A stretch of 64,000 nt of DNA from assembly GCF_023159225.1 (NCBI RefSeq), contig NC_063188.1, positions 29,695,626 through 29,759,625 on the forward strand. The letters are read 5' to 3'. The notes under the pieces were generated by a model that was given only the letters and a program-made list of their open reading frames with translations, did not search any database and was not told the DNA's origin. The DNA comes from Perognathus longimembris pacificus. Its lineage: Eukaryota; Chordata; Mammalia; Rodentia; Heteromyidae. Below are positions 34,224 through 45,779 of this stretch, in pieces. The number at the start of each line of letters is the position of its first letter. Positions within the stretch are counted from its first letter, which is position 1. Both the position numbers and the translations under genes were made by a program.

Positions 34224-36770
34224 AGGTAATTAACTCTAAAAGCCTGAAAACAAAATAACAACTTATATAAGCCTGGAAACAAAAGAATAACTTATATTAG
34301 AAATACAATTTTGAGACTCATTTGAATAAATTAATAGTTGAATGTACCTGAGATAGCCCAGAGATTGAGTAAAGAAAATTTCAGGTTGAAAAAAGTAGAA
34401 GTTGTCAACCTGGCTAGGTGGTATAAGATGAACCCATACACAAAAGAAAGAAAGAAGAAAGCCAAAACTTCAGTTGGAAAACTACAAGAGGTTCCTAACA
34501 GGAAATTTTAGACAATAGAGCATTTTAAGAAGTCAATGGCCTGAAGTATAAAATGTTTTATAATCAGGGTAAAAAAAAAAAAAAACAGCATGTTTTTTCT
34601 TTTCGCTGTTAATTTTAGAAACACATTTTTAATGGTGCAGTGTGTTCTTTTCTTCTATCTTTTTGGCTTTGTAGCAGTGAACATTTTAGTAAGAAAATTC
34701 CTTCCTTTCTCCTTCAGGATAGATAGAACTGTAGAGTAGAGGAAAGGATGGTAGGAGCCAAGAGATGATCTGAAAGTCCTGTGCATTACACAATGTACAC
34801 TTGATCATGGCTTTCTTTATCGCTGTTTGCTCTGGGAGGGATTAACAAACCAAACTTAAGAAACTGTATTCTAAATACAGCTAAATGCCAGGGGCATTTT
34901 TACTTTTATTTCTAAAACCAGGAATGCCAACTCCACAAAATGAAGCCAACTAGTCAAATAGTTGCATCTTGGAAGAAGTAATAGCTGCTGTGCACATTAC
35001 AATAATCACCCATTAGTGTTAACACAGTTTTGTGACTGGATAATGCTCTCCCTACCCCTGCCTCCCCATAGATTAGAATAATGATATCATCACTTTAGAA
35101 GTTGGTGTTTAATTGCAGAGTCAGAATGATTTCTGGTTATGCCATGCATTCCAAAGGAAGGAAAGTAAACAAAGGAACAACTGCTATCAACTATCTCAAG
35201 GTTTTTTTTTTTTTAAGTGAATTTAAAGTAAGAATGATAAGGATAAATTCAGGTTCTGCCAACTACTCATCAGTACTTTGTTTCAGAGACTGTCAATTTT
35301 ATCAAATGTGACCTTTTTTCCTAGACCTTACCAGTCACTGGGTGTGATTAATGGCACAGATTACATTTCAAACAATATTGGTATCAAATTTCCTATTTGA
35401 GTTTCTTTCTACTGTCATCTATTATTTATTGATTATCTACTAGGTGCCAGGCACTCATTTTAGTGGCTCCAATAAAGCAGACATAAGTTCTGACATAATG
35501 AAGCTTTATCTGTGGCTTTATTTTGCTTTGATGAGGCTAGTTTCACCAATATAACTTTCTGACTTTGCCTACATGACAACTTGGTAATTGGAAGAAGAAA
35601 TAAATCCTCAAGGCCCCTATAGTCTCCCTTTTTCCTGCATTGCTTGGGATACTGGGAACTATATCCTGAATCCCTTAGGAATGAAGGCAGAAAGTATTTG
35701 TGTGGCCTGGCTCTCTACATGTCTTTTTTTTCCCCTCTATATTTCATTCAGCATTTCTGTATTTTAATTCCTGGCCATAACAAGGTGAATTCTTATTTCC
35801 CAAATGATTTGTTTTGTTCTGGTTTGGTTTGCTTTGTTTGATTGTTTTTAGTGGTAGGAAGAACAAACCTTCTTTATTTGAAGGTCTGCTAACCTGTCCA
35901 TTCCCAATTTCTCTTCAGATCCTTTTCTAAGTCTACAGTAGTGTGTGTTCCAGCAGACAGAACCTAGTCACATGGCCGGACATTCCAGCACTGCCAAAGT
36001 GAGCCCTTTACTGCACTGGTAAAAGAAAACAACGATAACAACAATACTGAAGGATCAAAAGCAAAGCTTTCCCCTTTGGGAATGTTCTTGGTGTTCTCAC
36101 CTCTAAATAGCTCCCATGGGAGATAGTGAAGAACACAAAAGCAAAAAGGCATACAGCAGATGTATTTTCTTTTCTGTGCCCAAGACCCAGTAGAATTCTG
36201 ATATTCAAACCAGAGACATTTTAATACTTTAGACATTACTAAATTTCCTGCAAAGGTTGTATCAATTGACTTTCAAAGCACCAGTGCATGCACAATGATA
36301 TATTAATTGACTGCTTTGCCAACTTGAATAGTGAAAAAATTATACTCACTTCTGTTACATTTTGCATTTTGTTTGGCTGATAAAAGTTATTTGTTTTCTG
36401 ACCCTTTGAATTTGTATTATACATTACCTTTTATCTCCTTCTTTGTAATTGATGCCTGCTATCACTAAACTTATCTGCTGGTGCGAACTCCACAAAAGTC
36501 CAAAAAGTCACAATCAGCATCCTTGTAACTAAACCCAAAGACACTATTAAGTGCTATCTTACTCAGACTCTCAGCACTTCTCAAACTGACCACTTCCTTT
36601 TACCACAAACACCATTTTACTCTACTGTCCATGATGCAGTACTACCCTGGTTTTATTTGCATATCTACTTCTCTAGCTATCTTTTTATCTTCAAGGGTTT
36701 TTCTATCTCAGTACATCTCAGATTTCTATCCTAAGCCCTTTTTGCCTTCTACTTCTTTCTACTTCTTCTC
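34224..36770. other. Mostly unique DNA, candidate conserved segments
   Basis: No gene or young repeat. 34590-35090 is repeat-free, with balanced motifs such as TTTATCGCTGTTTGCTCTGG and CAATAATCACCCATTAG. 35425-35490 has a MIR/L2-core-like text (TATTGATTATCTACTAGGTG). Frames at 35644-36424 lack domains. Confidence 0.4.
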
Positions 36771-36950
36771 TTCCCCATAGTTCCCTCCTCTGTTTTTGCT
36801 TTCCTTTTCTCCCTTCTCTCTCCTCATCTCCCTCCCTACCCCTGGCCTGCTCTCCTCTCCCCTCCCCTCTTCTCTCCTCTCCTCTTCTCTTCTTTCGCTT
36901 CCGATATCTTCACTTTTGACCTCTCCTTCCTTCTTCTCTTCTGATAGTGG
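36771..36950. repeat. CT-rich low-complexity tract
   Basis: Polypyrimidine stretch dominated by CTCCTCTCCCCTCC-type units. It gives a spurious Ser/Leu-rich frame of 62 codons. Confidence 0.8.
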
Positions 36951-37075
36951 TATGTGTATGACATTAAGCTACATACACAAATGACCATTTCTTTGCTGAT
37001 AATTCAAAATTTCCTGTCTTCACACATCCTGAGTTTGAGAACCCAAACTACAATGACTTCCAAAAATTTCTGTTT

Positions 37076-37274
37076 GGGCTGGGAATATGGCCTAATGGCA
37101 AGAGTGCTTGCCTCATATACATGAACCCCAGGGTTCGATTCCCCAGCACCACATATGTAGAAAATGGCCAGAAGTGGCGCTGTGGCTCAAGTGGCAGAGT
37201 GCTAGGCTTGAGCAAAAAGAAGCCAGGGACAGTGCTCAGGCCCTGAGTCCAAGACCCAGGACTGGCAAAAAAAA
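37076..37274 (+). mobile_element. IDL-Geo SINE, sense
   Basis: GGGCTGGGAATATGGCCTAA to GGACTGGCAAAAAAAAA. Flanks AAATTTCTGTTT and AAATTCTGTTT form the target duplication. Confidence 0.92.
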
Positions 37275-37619
37275 ATTCTGTTTTTCCTCCTTTAGAAACC
37301 TACTATCCAACATATCCAGGCATTTTTATTTTACTTTTCAAAGCTCCTCCCTATTTTTTACCACCATCCAAACATATCCTTTCCATCAATCATCAAATTC
37401 TACCAGTTGTACCTTCTAAATAAATGTCCAACTTAACCACTGTTCTGTTTCTACTGATAAATACCTATGCAAGTCATCACCATCTGCTTTTTAAAATCAT
37501 TACAAAATCTATCTAAATTTTCTTTTGGCGCTGCCTCTTGCTCATTCCAGTCCATTCTCCACATCATCATTTGCTAGGTTTCAAATCTCATCCTTATATT
37601 GCTTCCCTGAATAAAACAC

Positions 37620-37750
37620 TTCGATGACTTCCTTAAGCAAATATATGCCTATAATTCCATCTACTTCTAGAGACAGAGATAGTAGTCTGAGAGCAGCCAA
37701 AGCAAAAGCATGAGGCATTGAATTCAAACTCAAGTACTGCAAAAAAAAGT
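37620..37750 (+). mobile_element. B1-like SINE remnant
   Basis: TATGCCTATAATTCCATCTA, CTAGAGACAGAGATAGTAGT and a GGCATTGAATTCAAACTCAA segment with an A-rich end. Diverged. Confidence 0.5.
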
Positions 37751-37999
37751 TCTAATCTTCTTAACGTGATTTCTCAAGGGTTACATTAGCTGAGTTTTCT
37801 CCTTATAGCATGTTTTTAGCCATTCTCAAATACTTAAATTTTTTCCTAATATAATGTTTTGACACCCAATGTTAGGTCATCATTGTATGTTGCTTATTAA
37901 GACTAGACTAGGACTCATCCATCCTCTTTATCATCTAGCTCCCTTCCTTTTGTCTATGTACTGTCTATCCAATTTCATCTTTAAAGTTTAGAAGTTGCA

Positions 38000-38226
38000 C
38001 CAAGTTCTTTTGTCTCATATTTGTAGTCCGAGATGCTCAGAAAGTTGAGATCTGGAAGATTGTGGGTCAAATTATCCAGGACAGGAAAGTCCATGAGACC
38101 CTATATCAAATACAACAAGCAAAAATCTGCAGGCCAGACACCTGGATCAAGTGATAGTACCAGCTGAGTGAGTAATCCACCTAGGCATAAGGTAATCAGT
38201 TGAAACCCCAATACTGGCAAAAAGAA
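38000..38226 (+). mobile_element. B1-Geo composite SINE, old
   Basis: TGAGATCTGGAAGATTGTGG and GGACAGGAAAGTCCATGAGA match the B1-like part of the 32025 copy. A diverged Geo part (CCTGGATCAAGTGATAGTAC, AATCAGTTGAAACCCCAATA) follows. Confidence 0.65.
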
Positions 38227-41175
38227 AACAGAAGTTACATCCCTCAGCAAATTGTCCCTGCTTCCCAAGTATGAATCAGGTGTGTAGTCTAATGTAATGA
38301 TTTTACCATTATCACACTCAATTATAAGTACTGTGCTTTTTTTTTTTTTTTGCTTATCTCCCTTTCCTTCTAGATTGCAAACTCCATTAGGCAGAGAATA
38401 TGTAGTTGGTGATTGTGTTATTATTATGATATTAACATATTGAGTATAAAATATATATGTATTATGTTGTTTGTCCATTCCCTAACAATGTATGCCTTTG
38501 GTTAACTGCTTTCCTTTATATATTGCTCTTTCATTAGGAATAAACCATATTCATCTCCCACTGCAACCTTTGATACTCCTTCAAATGATACTTACTTCAT
38601 AAGGCTCACTCAACTTCTTGGAAAAAGAATCATTCATTGCTACCTGTATGCTTGCCTAATACTCTATAAAAATATCAACCTCAAGACTACAATGTTTTTA
38701 TTTCTAGAGCAATTTATTTCTTTTGTATTGCTTTCCTCTATATTAGACTATAAATTTTTTAAAGCAAAGATTTTCTTAGGTATTTTTTCTAGTTGTAGGT
38801 CCATCACTATTCCTGTAACATTATATTACTTTAAAATATTGTGTTAAATGCATTCATTTGGGGTCATAAGTAAATAATATTTCAGGATGAAAATATAACA
38901 AGACAGTTTCTGTAAATAATCACAAAATGAGAACTTCAAGGAAGTCCTGCCTTAATATAAACAGCTCAGTTAAAAGAAGCCTTAACAAATGTAAGCCGGA
39001 AACTCATATTTGGAAACATGGAGAAGTCTAGAAAGACCACACACTCTGTATAATTGTATGCAAACTGAATATGAAAGGAAAATAGGCATGCATCAATTAA
39101 GAACCATAGTTCAATAATTGACAGTAAAGAATGTACATTAAATCTAAATTCAATTTTCAGGCAAAACAATCCTTGCATACAGTGACACCTTAACAATTTC
39201 TAGATATTACTGCTTATAACATTTTCAGTTTTGATGGAGAGAAACATAATTGACAGATATTTACCCTTGGTAACTAAATTGTCCACAGGCCAAACTTGAG
39301 ATGTAAATTGTTCTGCTAATTACTGTTAAAACTACTGTCTAATTTCACTTTTAAAATAAATTGTTCATTTGGAGACTTCTTTTTAGAATCACATGTAGCT
39401 TCCTACCTTTCTGATTAGACTTTATTTTGTAATGACTATTAAAATGAACTTTGGGATTTTTTAACATAAATATTTTTAAGGAGAAATACTTAGTTTACTT
39501 TCCATGTGAGGATTTTTGTCTGCTTAATTCAAGAAAAAATTATTTGAGCCTTACATTTAAGCATCAGAGACAAGAATCAGTTATAATCAGTTATAATCAA
39601 GCTCATTCAACTGCTTTCAGTTTTATAATAGAAAAAAAAGCTCAAGGATGCAAAATGTCTTGATTAAGTTCAACCATCAAAGTGAATAAGCAAAGTTAGA
39701 ACCAGGCTTTCTACCTCACATTTTCATCTAATTGTCTTTTCAGAGTTTAGGTGACTATTAAACACAATTTAGTAACTCCAGTAACAAATGATTCATGATT
39801 CAATAAGTGTATTCTAAATGTTTACAATGTGCCAGGTAAGTGCTGAGAGCATGTTTTCTTTTTAAAATTTTTTTTATTTTTTTAAACCTTTTTTCTTTAT
39901 TGAGAGAATGTTTTCATTCTTTAAAATTTCTCCTTAATATTCACATAGGAAATGCAGTGAGTAAATAAGGCAATGAAGTTCATTAGACTAATAGCCCAAT
40001 GGAAGTACAGATCTATTTCTTCCCTCTCTCATCTCACTCTTGGTTTCCATTTTCTCTAGTAGGTCTCTAGTAGGTCTAGACCAGTTCTGTTTACCACATC
40101 TCATAGTGGGATTCAGCTATTCTCTCATAGATATGAAGTCCCTTCGCCTCTAAAAGCAGGAAAGAGTTTCTCATTTTAAGCTGGCCATGTTGTCTCTTTG
40201 TTTATAGTTAGAACTAGGTAACATACCAATCAATTGAGGTGGGATCCTAAGATATCTGGAAAATATCCATACAGGACATACTGATTTCTTAATTTCTTGG
40301 TAAAACCGGTATTAACAGAAGCTCTTTCATACCTCTTTATATATTCAGCTTCATCTTGAAACATGAGACAGAAGGTCCAATTAATTAACTTGTCATATTT
40401 TTCCAGTTGGTATCTTTTTTGCATTTGTATGTTTCTCTTCAATAGAACAAATACAAATATCAAAAATAATCTTGATTTTTTCTCACTATTGACTCTTGAA
40501 AATTATCAATGCCTAATTCTTTTGCTTAACAATATGTTCTTCTCAGAAGGCAAGTAATGGCCTACTAGTGTGGTTATACTGGCAACTCCTTATCCTTGAA
40601 GTGCTTGCTGAATTTCAACTTTTATCTGTAGCTTCTGTTTCTTTAGAAGCCCTGTCATAACTCAGTTCCTATTTATCTGAAAATACTTGTTTTGCTTTGT
40701 TCTAATTGCTGCTGCAAAAAGCCATAACAGTACAAGTCTTAACTCAAAACATTCACTTCTTTATCTGCACTATTGGCCCCCATACACCATTCCCTTTCCT
40801 TAGAAGTTTAAATTTTCACCCAAGATTCTTTTAATTTATCTTCAGTGTTCTTGATGGTTGAAAAAGCTGGGAAAATGGAAAATGTACTTTTTTATTTCAT
40901 TTCCCAGACCAACAAAGCACAGATTCACAGAATTTATTGCTGAATGGTTCCTTGGTGATTAGACCTTCTTATCTCATCCAAACCCCAATTCTCTCTACTA
41001 CCCCTACATTCTTGCTTGAAGAACATGACCTATTTTTTTAAAGTGCAATCCTTTTCAAATGATCTCCCTGTTCTGCCCTTAAGATAGCATTTTATTTCTA
41101 TTGTTATTCTTTCCCTTGTTCTATCTCAAAGGAATAAGCACTTCACTTTTTCTGCTGCTATAACACCTCTGATTC
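38227..41175. other. Long AT-rich unique stretch
   Basis: No gene, RNA or clear dispersed repeat. 38338-38352 is a T run. 39785-39850 has a MIR-core-like phrase (GTTTACAATGTGCCAGGTAA). 38101-38478 is open on the minus strand for 125 codons, but it includes a lysine run read from that T tract and part of a SINE, so it is not a gene. Confidence 0.5.
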
Positions 41176-41374
41176 AATTTTTTTTGCCTGTCCTAGGACT
41201 TGAACTCAGAGTCTGAGCACTGTCCCTGGATTCCTTTTGCTGAAGGGTACCACTCTACCCCTTGATCCATAGTGCCACTTCTGGCTTTTTCTGTTTATGT
41301 GGTGCTGACGAATCGAACCCAGAGCTTCATTCATGCTAGGCAGGCACTCTACCACTAAGTCACATTCCCAGCCC
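41176..41374 (-). mobile_element. IDL-Geo SINE, antisense
   Basis: TTTTTTTTGCCTGTCCTAGG to CACATTCCCAGCCC. Flanks GATTCAA and GATTCTA suggest a decayed target duplication. Confidence 0.88.
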
Positions 41375-41639
41375 TCGATTCTAAATTTTATTTCCTTCCA
41401 TCTTCCATTAGTCATTAATGATGATGATGGTAATGATGTTAGTAGTGGTGATGATAGTGATGAATAAGATTATAACTAGCATGTGCTTATTGCTTCTCTA
41501 TTCCCAATACTACCTTATTTCATCCTCCTCCCAGCCATATGAGAGAAACATGATACATACAGAAGAGAAGACAGTATTCTTCATAAATATCTTCATTTTT
41601 GGGTTATTTACACTTGATAAGCTTTAAAAGAAAGCAATA

Positions 41640-41705
41640 TGTGTACTCATTTCCTTACTTATGCAACTGTAACCCCTCTGTACATCACAGTTAAATAAAA
41701 TAAAA
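41640..41705 (+). mobile_element. Very short L1 3'-end insertion
   Basis: CTTACTTATGCAACTGTAAC, CCCTCTGTACATCACAG and a TTAAATAAAATAAAATAA tail: only the last ~60 nt of an L1. Confidence 0.65.
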
Positions 41706-43513
41706 TAATTAGGCTCTTATCCATGAGAAAAAGTCCTTTCTACACAATTTTTTTCCTTTTCATTGAGAATATCATAGCAAAATCTAATGGTAGAGTGTGA
41801 ATATAATTAAGAAGAATGTGTTCTGGACTTTATTTTTTCAGTTCCTGACTTTCCTGGAAGTTTCTCAGTCATGGAACTGCACCTTATATCATTTCACATT
41901 AAACAAACTTTAGCTTGTTTTCAAACTGGCTGTGACTCACCTACTTCAGTCTCAACTTAGCTCAGAAACTCTGACAACGTATATAAAAGTATATACAGCT
42001 GGAGATATGCAATGGCATCTCCCTCAAATCTTGTCCTCCCAAGTAAATTACGTTTGTACTTAGCATGACTAAAAACACAGTTATAGGCACATTAAAGACA
42101 CTTCATTATTTGTAAGATGATTGACCATTGACCACTAACTTTTACACCTTAATTGACTTTGTTCCAACAGTTCACAATAAATCACCAACTCCCACAAGAG
42201 TAGAATTTCACAAACTTAAGTCAATTTGTTGCTGTTGAGATTTTGAGCTTAATAAAATAAAATTATTTGAATCGAAGCTCTTTTCAGTACAAAAATAAAC
42301 TTTAAACCATAAATAAAACCAATCAAGAAACTTGGACCCTCGCTGTTCTAATCTTTTTATATTTATCTCTAGAAAATCTCGCTCAATTTAATAGATCAGA
42401 CATTAAAGTTTACTCTTGCCTCCCATCAACTGTATAAGTTCTATGCTGTTATTTGCCATAACAGAAAATATTAAAGTTGGATGCTAGTTCAATTCCATCC
42501 TACCCAAAGGCTGAAAGGTGGCTTTGCTCTTTCTTCAGTATCACCCCCCCCCCATTTTTTTTTTGCTTAAAAATGCATGGTGTTTTGTTTTGGAACACTC
42601 ATACCTAAAGTGAAATGCCCTCAAATGTCTGGACACTATCTTTTTCCTTAGATAACCTTGTTTTCATCACAAAGAATATAATTACAAGAGAAAAACATTT
42701 GTAAGAATAAAAAGTATATCATCAATTAATCATTACCACAACAATAAGCTCTGTGGGTTGGAGAATTGGAATTGTGGGCTGGAGGTCAGGTACTGAAGAT
42801 TGAACCTAGGACAATTGAACAAATTAATTTTTTTAAGAGTCCATCCGAGAAAAATACAATTCTAAAAGAAAAGTGCTCTATATTCAACTTTGCTACCCCA
42901 CTCCTATGTACATGGTTTTGCTATAGAGCCCAGAGTAACATACAGCTGCATTGAACTGTTGATCATCCTGCCTCAGTCTCCTCAGCTCTTGAAGTATAGG
43001 TATACACTAACATTTCTGGCTCCTGCCAACCTTTTTAAATAAATTGTGAAATTATAATTAATTAGGGAATAGTTATTTTTCTATATTGGAACATAATTAT
43101 ACTTCCACATTCTACTTTGATCAGTAGTATAATAGAGTTGATAAGTAGATAATGCATAGTAAAATTAAGTTTCAAGTAAGATCTTTATCCAGAGTAGGTT
43201 TATCCAAGGTAAAAAAAGTTATTCTCTCATTACCTATGAGTTTAGGCTCAATGAGTGATAGGATCACAGTAGCCTGGATGCAAGGAGAAAGTGGGAAATA
43301 AATTCCAGGACAAGGTACATGTATATCAAACATGACTCCCAAGTTAGCCCGAAGCTGGTGGAATAAATAGCTGATGGTGGCTTCCCTGTGAGACACAGAG
43401 GCAAGAAATTATAAAAAGCAATATTGAAGTTGGGGGGAAAAAGGGAGAAATACCATAGTCCAGAATGAGTGATTCATTCAGAAGAAGCCTTTTGAGCTAA
43501 AAACTATGGATTC
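41706..43513. other. Unique DNA left of the full-length L1
   Basis: No gene recognised. 41935-42065 has promoter-like ACGTATATAAAAGTATATAC and an AAGTAAATTACG stretch that recall an LTR, but no ends or duplication were found. 42546-42564 is a C run followed by a T run. Confidence 0.4.
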
Positions 43514-43528
43514 AAAAAGTAGCATTTG

Positions 43529-44612
43529 GAGGGAGGGAAGATGGCGCAGTCACGATAGGGAGGCACCCCAACTAGCTCCAACTGAGTAGTGAACTGGGAA
43601 CTCCAGCACCCAACACCCCATCAAGAATCCAGCAAACCCAATAACCAGAAGCAACAGAGGAACTCAGGAAATGAAAAAGAGCAAAAAAAGAAGAGCCTGT
43701 AGCCTCCATGAAGCAGGAAAATCTCCAGGGTACCCCTCCCCCACCCGCCGACCCTGGCCTGAACAGGGCCAGGCTAGGAAAGGGGACTAGCAAACCAACT
43801 GCCGAAAAGTCATGCCAGGAGTGCAGAGTCCAGACGGCAGGAGCTCCACGGACCCCAGAACTGAGTGTACACTGACAGAGACACTGGAGCTGCTGGACCG
43901 AACGGCTGGGATCGGACGTCAGCAGCAGGGGAACCAGGCGGCACAGACGGGGAGAGCTGGGGACGCCACCACCAAACTACCAATCGCCGAATCCCAGCAC
44001 CACAGCCCCAAGGAGCCCGCAGCGGCGCGGGACGCTCACACAACGCGGGACCAGTAAGTTCCCCATTACCCCCACCATGGGAGACCAGCTCTAGCAGAGA
44101 CCCAAAGACTGTAAGGAGGCTAGAGCTCCCTCCCTCCCCCTCCCTATCCCGAGGGAACAAAGGAGCCAGCCACAAGTCAGGGGGCAAGGGGCCCCTGCAG
44201 TCTCTGGGAGGACACAGGAGCCAGCAGAGGAGCCAGAGCCAAGCCACACCGGCCCCGCCCCCTCCGCCTCCCCAACAGGGGCACGGGGACCAGTGGGCAT
44301 CGGAAGCCCCACCTGAAGCGAGGACCTCCTGCCCAAACCTCCACAGGAGCTACGCACAGGTGGGCGGGGCCCCGAGCCACAGCACCCGCTCTGGTGGGCG
44401 CACTCTGCACAGGTAGGCAAGGCCCCCCAGCGGCAGTGCCCACTCTGCTAGGCGCATCTCTGCACAAGTGGGTGGGCGGCCCTTCAACAACACTGGCCCC
44501 GGAGCAACAGCCAAACTCAAACCCAGAGCCAGGACACAAACTAGTCTCCCACAGACGGACCAGCTTGAACCAGCATAAAGCCAAACCAGGGAAGCCCCCC
44601 ACAGATCTCCAG
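43529..44612 (+). promoter_or_regulatory. L1 5'UTR / internal promoter
   Basis: GC- and CpG-rich leader of 1,084 bp in an AT-rich neighbourhood. It opens GAGGGAGGGAAGATGGCGCA; AAGATGGC (43538-43545) is a YY1-type site at the position it holds in other mammalian L1 promoters. At about 44355-44480 a loose tandem of GCACAGGTGGGCGG / GCACAGGTAGGCAA / GCACAAGTGGGTGGG units recurs. An 183-codon sense frame (43865-44416) lies inside; I regard it as a by-product of high GC. Confidence 0.85.
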
Positions 44613-45740
44613 ATGCGCAAATCACAAAGAAATATAATGAGTTTCATCAAAGGGCAAGCCAACTCGCCAGCTCCAAAAAGCAGCACAACTGAAGAAGAGA
44701 TGGAGAATAAAACAACAACTGAGGCTTTGTTAGCAGAAATGATGGAAAGCGTCAGAAACAAAATCAAAAAACAATTCCAGGAATTCAGAGTAGAAATCTC
44801 AAAGGACATCCAGGAAGCCAAGAAAGAAATCGAAGCAAAAATGGATACAGTGCAAACCTCCGTCAAAGAAGACCTCCACATCCTGAGAAGTGAAATGCAT
44901 GAAAAAATAGACCTACAATACAACTCTTTAAAGGAAGAAATTTCCACGATCAGAGCTGACCTGAAAACCATAAATAGCTCTCTGACATCCATAAACTCCA
45001 CACTTGAATCCACAGCACAAAGAATTGACCATATTGAATCCAGAATCTCTCTCCTGGATGATGATGCAGCCGACAAGAACCAGAAAATTAATACACTCCA
45101 AGAAACAGTAAAGCTCCAGGGCAGAACAATCCAGGAGCTACTGGACAAAGACAAGAGATATAATCTGCGCATAATTGGAATAGAAGAAGGAGCCAAATAC
45201 CAGGACAGAGGGCTTCAAAATATTCTCAATAAAGTGATTGCAGAAAACTTCCCCAATCACACAAGGGACCCCATCCAGGTAACCGAAGCATATAGGACAC
45301 CTAGCAGACCAGACCCCAGAAAAGCCACACCAAGGCACATAATATTCAAGACTTCAGATCTCAAGAATAAAGAGCAAATTTTGAAAGCAGCCAAAGCAAA
45401 GAAAGAAATTTACTGCAATGGGAAGAGGATCCGAGTAAGAGCAGACCTCTCCACAAAAACCTACCACGCGCGAAGAGAGTGGAAGAACACCATCCAAGTT
45501 CTACAGGCCAACAATTGTCAATCTCGAATAAAATATCCAGCGAAGTTGGAGTTCACATTCAAGAGGAAAACCAGATTTTTCCATAGCAAAGAGGATCTAA
45601 ACGAGTATGTGAATAAAAAACCAGCCCTACAGCGAATTCTAAGAAAGGAATCCCACCCAACAGAAACCGTACAGGACACACAGACAGAAACAGAAGGAAA
45701 CTACAATAGCCAGAACCCAACAGAAAGAGCAGCTCACTAA
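44613..45740 (+). CDS. LINE-1 ORF1 protein (ORF1p), intact frame
   Basis: ORF1p is the L1 RNA-binding chaperone: it forms coiled-coil trimers that coat L1 RNA in cytoplasmic particles and are needed for retrotransposition. I start at ATG 44613 (MRKSQRNIMSF), giving 375 codons, close to other mammalian ORF1p. The frame stays open upstream to an ATG at 44394, in what should be leader. A charged N-terminus (residues ~1-40) precedes a long heptad-rich coiled coil (~40-175). An RRM-like domain begins at YNLRIIGIEEG (~190), and the C-terminal domain carries PRHIIFKT (~240) and the conserved RADLSTKTYHARREW (~280) with its RREW block. The tail is Gln/Thr/Glu-rich. No stop or frameshift is seen. Host expression is unknown. 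Confidence 0.92.
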   Translation: MRKSQRNIMSFIKGQANSPAPKSSTTEEEMENKTTTEALLAEMMESVRNKIKKQFQEFRVEISKDIQEAKKEIEAKMDTVQTSVKEDLHILRSEMHEKIDLQYNSLKEEISTIRADLKTINSSLTSINSTLESTAQRIDHIESRISLLDDDAADKNQKINTLQETVKLQGRTIQELLDKDKRYNLRIIGIEEGAKYQDRGLQNILNKVIAENFPNHTRDPIQVTEAYRTPSRPDPRKATPRHIIFKTSDLKNKEQILKAAKAKKEIYCNGKRIRVRADLSTKTYHARREWKNTIQVLQANNCQSRIKYPAKLEFTFKRKTRFFHSKEDLNEYVNKKPALQRILRKESHPTETVQDTQTETEGNYNSQNPTERAAH

Positions 45741-45779
45741 AAACAAGAAAAAAAAGAGGAAAGACAGCCCAGCAAGAAA

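Noticed and set aside
38101..38478. 125-codon minus-strand frame as a gene
   Set aside because: It starts in unique DNA, reads through a T run as a lysine run and ends in an old B1-Geo SINE. No domain or conservation signal is visible.
41935..42065. Possible further LTR with a TATAAAA box
   Set aside because: A promoter-like text is present but I found neither TG...CA ends nor a target duplication, so it was not called.
43865..44416. 183-codon frame in the L1 leader as a separate protein
   Set aside because: Composition is Pro/Gly/Ser/Arg-rich as expected from GC-rich leader DNA. No domain seen, and the overlapping minus frame is equally open.
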